Source of the DNA: Rotaria macrura
Taxonomy: Eukaryota > Rotifera > Eurotatoria > Philodinida > Philodinidae
DNA: 64,000 nucleotides
NCBI GenBank assembly: GCA_900239685.1
Contig: OENT01000165.1
Coordinates: 62,001 to 126,000, forward strand
Direction of reading: 5' to 3'
The notes beneath the pieces are model-generated. The model worked only from the letters and a program-made list of their open reading frames with translations. It searched no databases and was not told the origin of the DNA. Shown in pieces: positions 60,370 through 64,000 of the stretch (positions are counted from its first letter, which is position 1; every line of letters begins with the position of its first letter). The position numbers were made by a program, and so were the translations under genes.

Positions 60370-61923
60370 AATGTCTTCGTAAAAATTATGATTCTCTTCT
60401 GTTTATTATTTTACTAATATGAATGCGTAGGCTTTCTTATAAAATGTGTGAATGATTAGAAGAGAAGACAGTAATCTGCAAAAAAAATATAATTCGATAG
60501 CTATAGAATAAAAAGTATAGATGTCTAAAATACTAGAAAAACTTAGCTAAACACATTATTCATTATAGTTACGTTCAAAGTATAGATTAGTCGGGTGTTT
60601 ATAATAAGGATCTTTCTTTCTTTAGACTGCCATAAGAAAAGGAAATGCTTGCATCCTATTAAAATGTAGTGTCGATCAAGAAAAGAACTGGCTATTATCA
60701 TTACACACTTGACATAATGTCATGTATTTTGCACATTTGGAACTTTTTATTCCCACTCGGTCTTTTCCTATGTGCCAACGACATCAATGCATGAATAAGA
60801 CCATAGTCACTTTTATTAGCACATTGATTGAACCCTTCCAGTAGTTGTTTTCTTTGTCACCATTATCTTCAATATATATTTTCTGCCTTGTATGAGCCTG
60901 ATAAAAAACTAAACAATCCATAATAGAACACTAAGAAAGAAAATGGCTTCTTTTACTCTTGTGTTCACTCAATTGATCATCCATTATATGAAAATTTGTC
61001 TTCGATCAACTAAAACGTTCAATCATTAATAATTTTCAATTCATCGTAGTTCGACAACGCAACATCCTCGATTTTCCATTCTCTTTTTTTCCTTGTTTTT
61101 TAATTCACTATTGCCTATACTAGTGCCAAACATACAAACCATACAAAGCAAAATAATGATGACAACTCAATGCGAGTGGTAAAAAACAACGAAAGAGAAA
61201 GAGAGAGAGAGAGAGAAAGAAGAAAAAAAAGAAAGAAAGGAACTAGAAATCGATTAAGGAGAAATCTCTGTTGAAAAACGGCATACACACATACACACAC
61301 GTATTATGTCGAATAGCTAATTGCCCATTCATTTTTAATCATATCCATCATTTGTATGTATTTAATGAGCCAAAGAGTACGACGAAAAACTAAATCATAA
61401 TTAGTGTTATCATTATCAGAATACATTCTGAATAATGAAAAACGTTTACATGTTATCAGCATAAATCATTGTTAAAGCTAGAAAACCAGATTACTAGTTT
61501 TTTTATTCATTTCCGCTTGCAACGATCCAGAAAGAAGTCATAAGTATTATGAATATTTGAGACTTTTCTCATAAGTCAATGAGCTGTAAATGACATCCGC
61601 TAATGACTACTAAAATTAATTATCAGTCGTTTGTCTTGTGTCTTTTTCATTAAATTTAGATCACTAAGTATAATAAACCTTTCGTAGAATATTAAAATAT
61701 GATCATAAGTTCGATCTATATAAAAAAAAACGTGAGTAAGAAAGAAAAAAGCTCACTATTCTCCGTCGATTAATAATATAAAGAAATCATCGAAAGGTTT
61801 AATATCATTGTCTAATGCATCGATGCCTTAAGGTGTGCGTGCACATACGTCATGGCCCGACTTTTTTAATTTTCCACTTTCTTTCATTTCTAAAACTTAT
61901 TTCTTCTCTTCTTTTTACCGATT

Positions 61924-61959
<36 letters not shown>

Positions 61960-62080
61960 ATTATTGCAGACTATTGATTCTCATCTCGTGCCCGTATTGA
62001 TCCTTCAAAACTTACTTAGTTTTTCTTCAACTATCTCTAAATAGATTTATTTATTAAAATAAAGCAATTAATTATATAAA
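60370..62080. other. Intergenic, likely neuropeptide promoter at its right end
   Basis: AT-rich, with a GA run at about 61191-61218, CA repeats at about 61283-61300 and an AT microsatellite at 61928-61956. A TATATAAAA near 61716-61724 is a candidate TATA box for the neuropeptide gene, which would then have a 5' UTR of about 330 nt. No coding exon seen. Confidence 0.4.
61928..61956. repeat. AT microsatellite
   Basis: About 29 bp of uninterrupted TA repeats about 125 bp upstream of the neuropeptide start codon. Confidence 0.9.
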
Positions 62081-62460
62081 ATGATGCAACATCAATCCAT
62101 TATCGCATATATATTTATCGTACTTGTTGGTATAACAATTGCAATGGCACAAACTAATAACGAACGTGAACAATTTACAGCTCTATTGCAAAAACGAAAA
62201 CATCTTAATGGTTATTGGGTAGGCAAAAGATATGCAAGTGTTTCTGATGAAGACTCATATGATAGTGGTAAATCAAAAGAAAGAACAACGTTCGTGTTAT
62301 ATTTCATGTTTTATGCTTTCTAGATGAAGATCTATCAGAAGCAAGACGAGCATCTTATTTAGTTGGAAAGCGTGGTACATACTTGGTTGGTAAACGTGCC
62401 TCTTATCTTGTCGGACGTAAACGTCGTGATTTGATGGCCAGTGGTACTAATCGAAAATAA
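62081..62460 (+). CDS. Amidated neuropeptide precursor (YLV-amide/YWV-amide)
   Basis: Two exons, 62081-62267 and 62324-62460, phase 1; 107 aa, typical of prohormones. Residues 1-24 are a signal peptide (MMQHQSIIAYIFIVLVGITI then AMAQ). Dibasic sites then release HLNGYWV-G (41-48, between KRK and KR), ASYLV-G (72-77), GTYLV-G (80-85) and ASYLV-G (88-93, followed by RKRR). Each Gly precedes a basic residue, so C-terminal amidation is expected. This gives HLNGYWV-amide, two ASYLV-amide and one GTYLV-amide. An acidic spacer (51-69) separates the first peptide from the triplet, and the intron falls within it. Processing would use a prohormone convertase, a carboxypeptidase and PAM in the secretory pathway. 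I do not recognise the family. Complete precursor logic makes a non-coding explanation unlikely. Confidence 0.92.
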
Positions 62461-62487
62461 TCCTTTAACAACATTTATACACGATAA

Positions 62488-62493
62488 AATAAA
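62488..62493 (+). promoter_or_regulatory. Polyadenylation signal of the neuropeptide gene
   Basis: AATAAA 28 bp after the stop; the 3' UTR would be very short. Confidence 0.5.
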
Positions 62494-64000
62494 TATATAA
62501 AAAGTTTCTTTGTTGTATCTATCGCTCAACACCATTAAAAATATTTGACAAAAAAAAACTTTTTTTCTTGATTTAATAAATCAGAGAGCCCATCCTATCG
62601 TCGAGTACATGTAATTGAACTTATTCTTGATGAGTTCAAATATAATTATTTTCATTGATATTTTAAACTGTATATTTCAAATATTAGAGTATCTTTCAAA
62701 AAAAAATGTTTACTATTTAACACGTTTGCATTGTAGAAGCTTGTCATTTGATGAGACATTGATAAATTAAGTATGACTGTTAGTCCTAAAATTCTAGTCA
62801 TTGCGAGAGTGTCTATGTGTAAACATGATTATACTCTAGGGAAATAAATGTCTAAAGGTTTAAATCAAAATCAATCCATGTTTTCACATAGAAACATTAA
62901 AGAAAATTCTTTTTTTCTTGTTCATGTTTTTTTTATGTATGTTTGATTTGGTGCAAGTAAGGATAGATTCAAATTCTCAAATATAGTAAATAGAATTCGA
63001 TGGTAGGAAAGAAAAAATGAGATTCTTAACGAAATCAATATTATTCGAAGAAGAACTACTTTAATCACCACTTATAATCGATAATAATCAGTTTGCTCAA
63101 AACAAAAAAGAATCGATCAGAGTCTTGTTTTTCTATTGAGTACCATTGAATATGAAATTGCCAAAGAACTTCATGCTATATTTGTATTAAGGCATGTTCT
63201 TGTCATTCCATTCAATACCAGAACAAGATGTATTAAACATCGTTATACGACTATTTGTTCGAATACATGAAACAACAAAAAACTCCGTAAGACATGAGAT
63301 TGTTTTGTATTTCCCAAAACACTAATGATGATTTCTTCTATCTATATAAAAGTTAAATAAGATCAACAGAATGAAGTAATCAAATGAATAGCCGTGTATG
63401 AACCGATGTATAGATACTGTAAAAAACTATAGGGAATTTTTCAATTGAAACATCAATGTGATGTTTTTCAAACTAACTACCGAGAAATCATCTTAAACCT
63501 TATTTAATACTGTTTTCTTTAGTGCATATCGAAAGTAACGAAAAATGCTGTAAAATATTTTACAAACGATAAAATGCTTATGAAAACAGTTCGTTCTATT
63601 GAGCCAATAATAAAGCTAGTTATTCATGCTGAATAAATGTATTTAAGAATTCAATCCTGACCATGTTCATGACGATGATTATAGTTGTTGTAAGCGTCAA
63701 GAATACAGATGTACATTCTGTTTTTATGCAATTTTCGGTCAATCACAGAACCTTAAACTGGCGTTTTCGTAGCGGCAGTATTACTGCCTAAAAATTTAAA
63801 AATGTGCAAAAAAAGGTCAACAGTGATCATCGACGACCGAGCTTGCATGACATGGGATATTCGATAGAAAACAATTACAGTCTGAAATTCGAAAAAAAAA
63901 AGAATACCATGGTTGAACACAGTTTGGTCTAGGTAATTTTAATAGTTGAACGTTTCTATAAGCAGCGTAAAATGATTCAACTAGTACAAACATATCTTCG
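62494..64000. other. Intergenic right end, nothing supported
   Basis: AT-rich, with no coding exon recognised. A short perfect palindrome (GGCAGTATTACTGCC) lies at 63774-63788. Confidence 0.55.

Overview
The window is nuclear DNA of an animal. Evidence: AT-rich sequence, GT-AG introns (many of 50-100 bp, a few of 0.5-3.7 kb), and metazoan genes such as junctophilin, a DLC/STARD13 RhoGAP-START protein, a class A GPCR and a neuropeptide precursor. The AT richness, many very short introns and Ser/Thr/Asn-rich spacers suggest a spiralian, and a rotifer (perhaps bdelloid) would fit. That placement is inference, because no diagnostic marker is visible.

Layout, left to right: (1) the end or whole of a small unidentified gene (9-539, +); (2) a complete DLC/STARD13-type RhoGAP-START gene (5304-11968, +, 8 exons, 1085 aa); (3) EXO1 (15119-18440, +, 10 exons, 611 aa), convergent with (4) a RIIa-domain gene resembling C8orf34 (20960-18963, -, 3 exons, 522 aa); (5) a secreted or anchored Cys-rich/Thr-rich mucin-like protein (26846-25524, -); (6) junctophilin (29705-34587, +, 10 exons, 1012 aa); (7) an orphan rhodopsin-class GPCR (39343-40485, +); (8) a linker histone H1 with introns and an AT-hook (41725-42838, +, 6 exons, 270 aa); (9) an 11.6 kb stretch without a convincing gene but with two non-autonomous DNA-transposon-like elements; (10) a DENND2-type DENN-domain gene (54467-60231, +, 3 exons); (11) a short amidated-neuropeptide precursor (62081-62460, +, 2 exons).

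In every multi-exon model the reading phase closes exactly across the introns, and EXO1, junctophilin and DENND2 have an in-frame stop just before the chosen ATG. The genes are not an operon or an obvious functional cluster: they cover Rho signalling, DNA repair, a cilium/PKA-type docking protein, ER-plasma membrane coupling, peptide signalling and chromatin.

The most novel-looking item is the neuropeptide precursor at 62081-62460. It would release HLNGYWV-amide and three copies of an (A/G)(S/T)YLV-amide pentapeptide, a family I do not recognise. Other items are a 702 bp hAT-type MITE with a perfect 15 bp TIR and an 8 bp target duplication (48030-48731), a roughly 930 bp long-arm inverted-repeat element (46432-47361), and a 100 bp spacerless near-perfect palindrome in a DENND2 intron (57451-57550).
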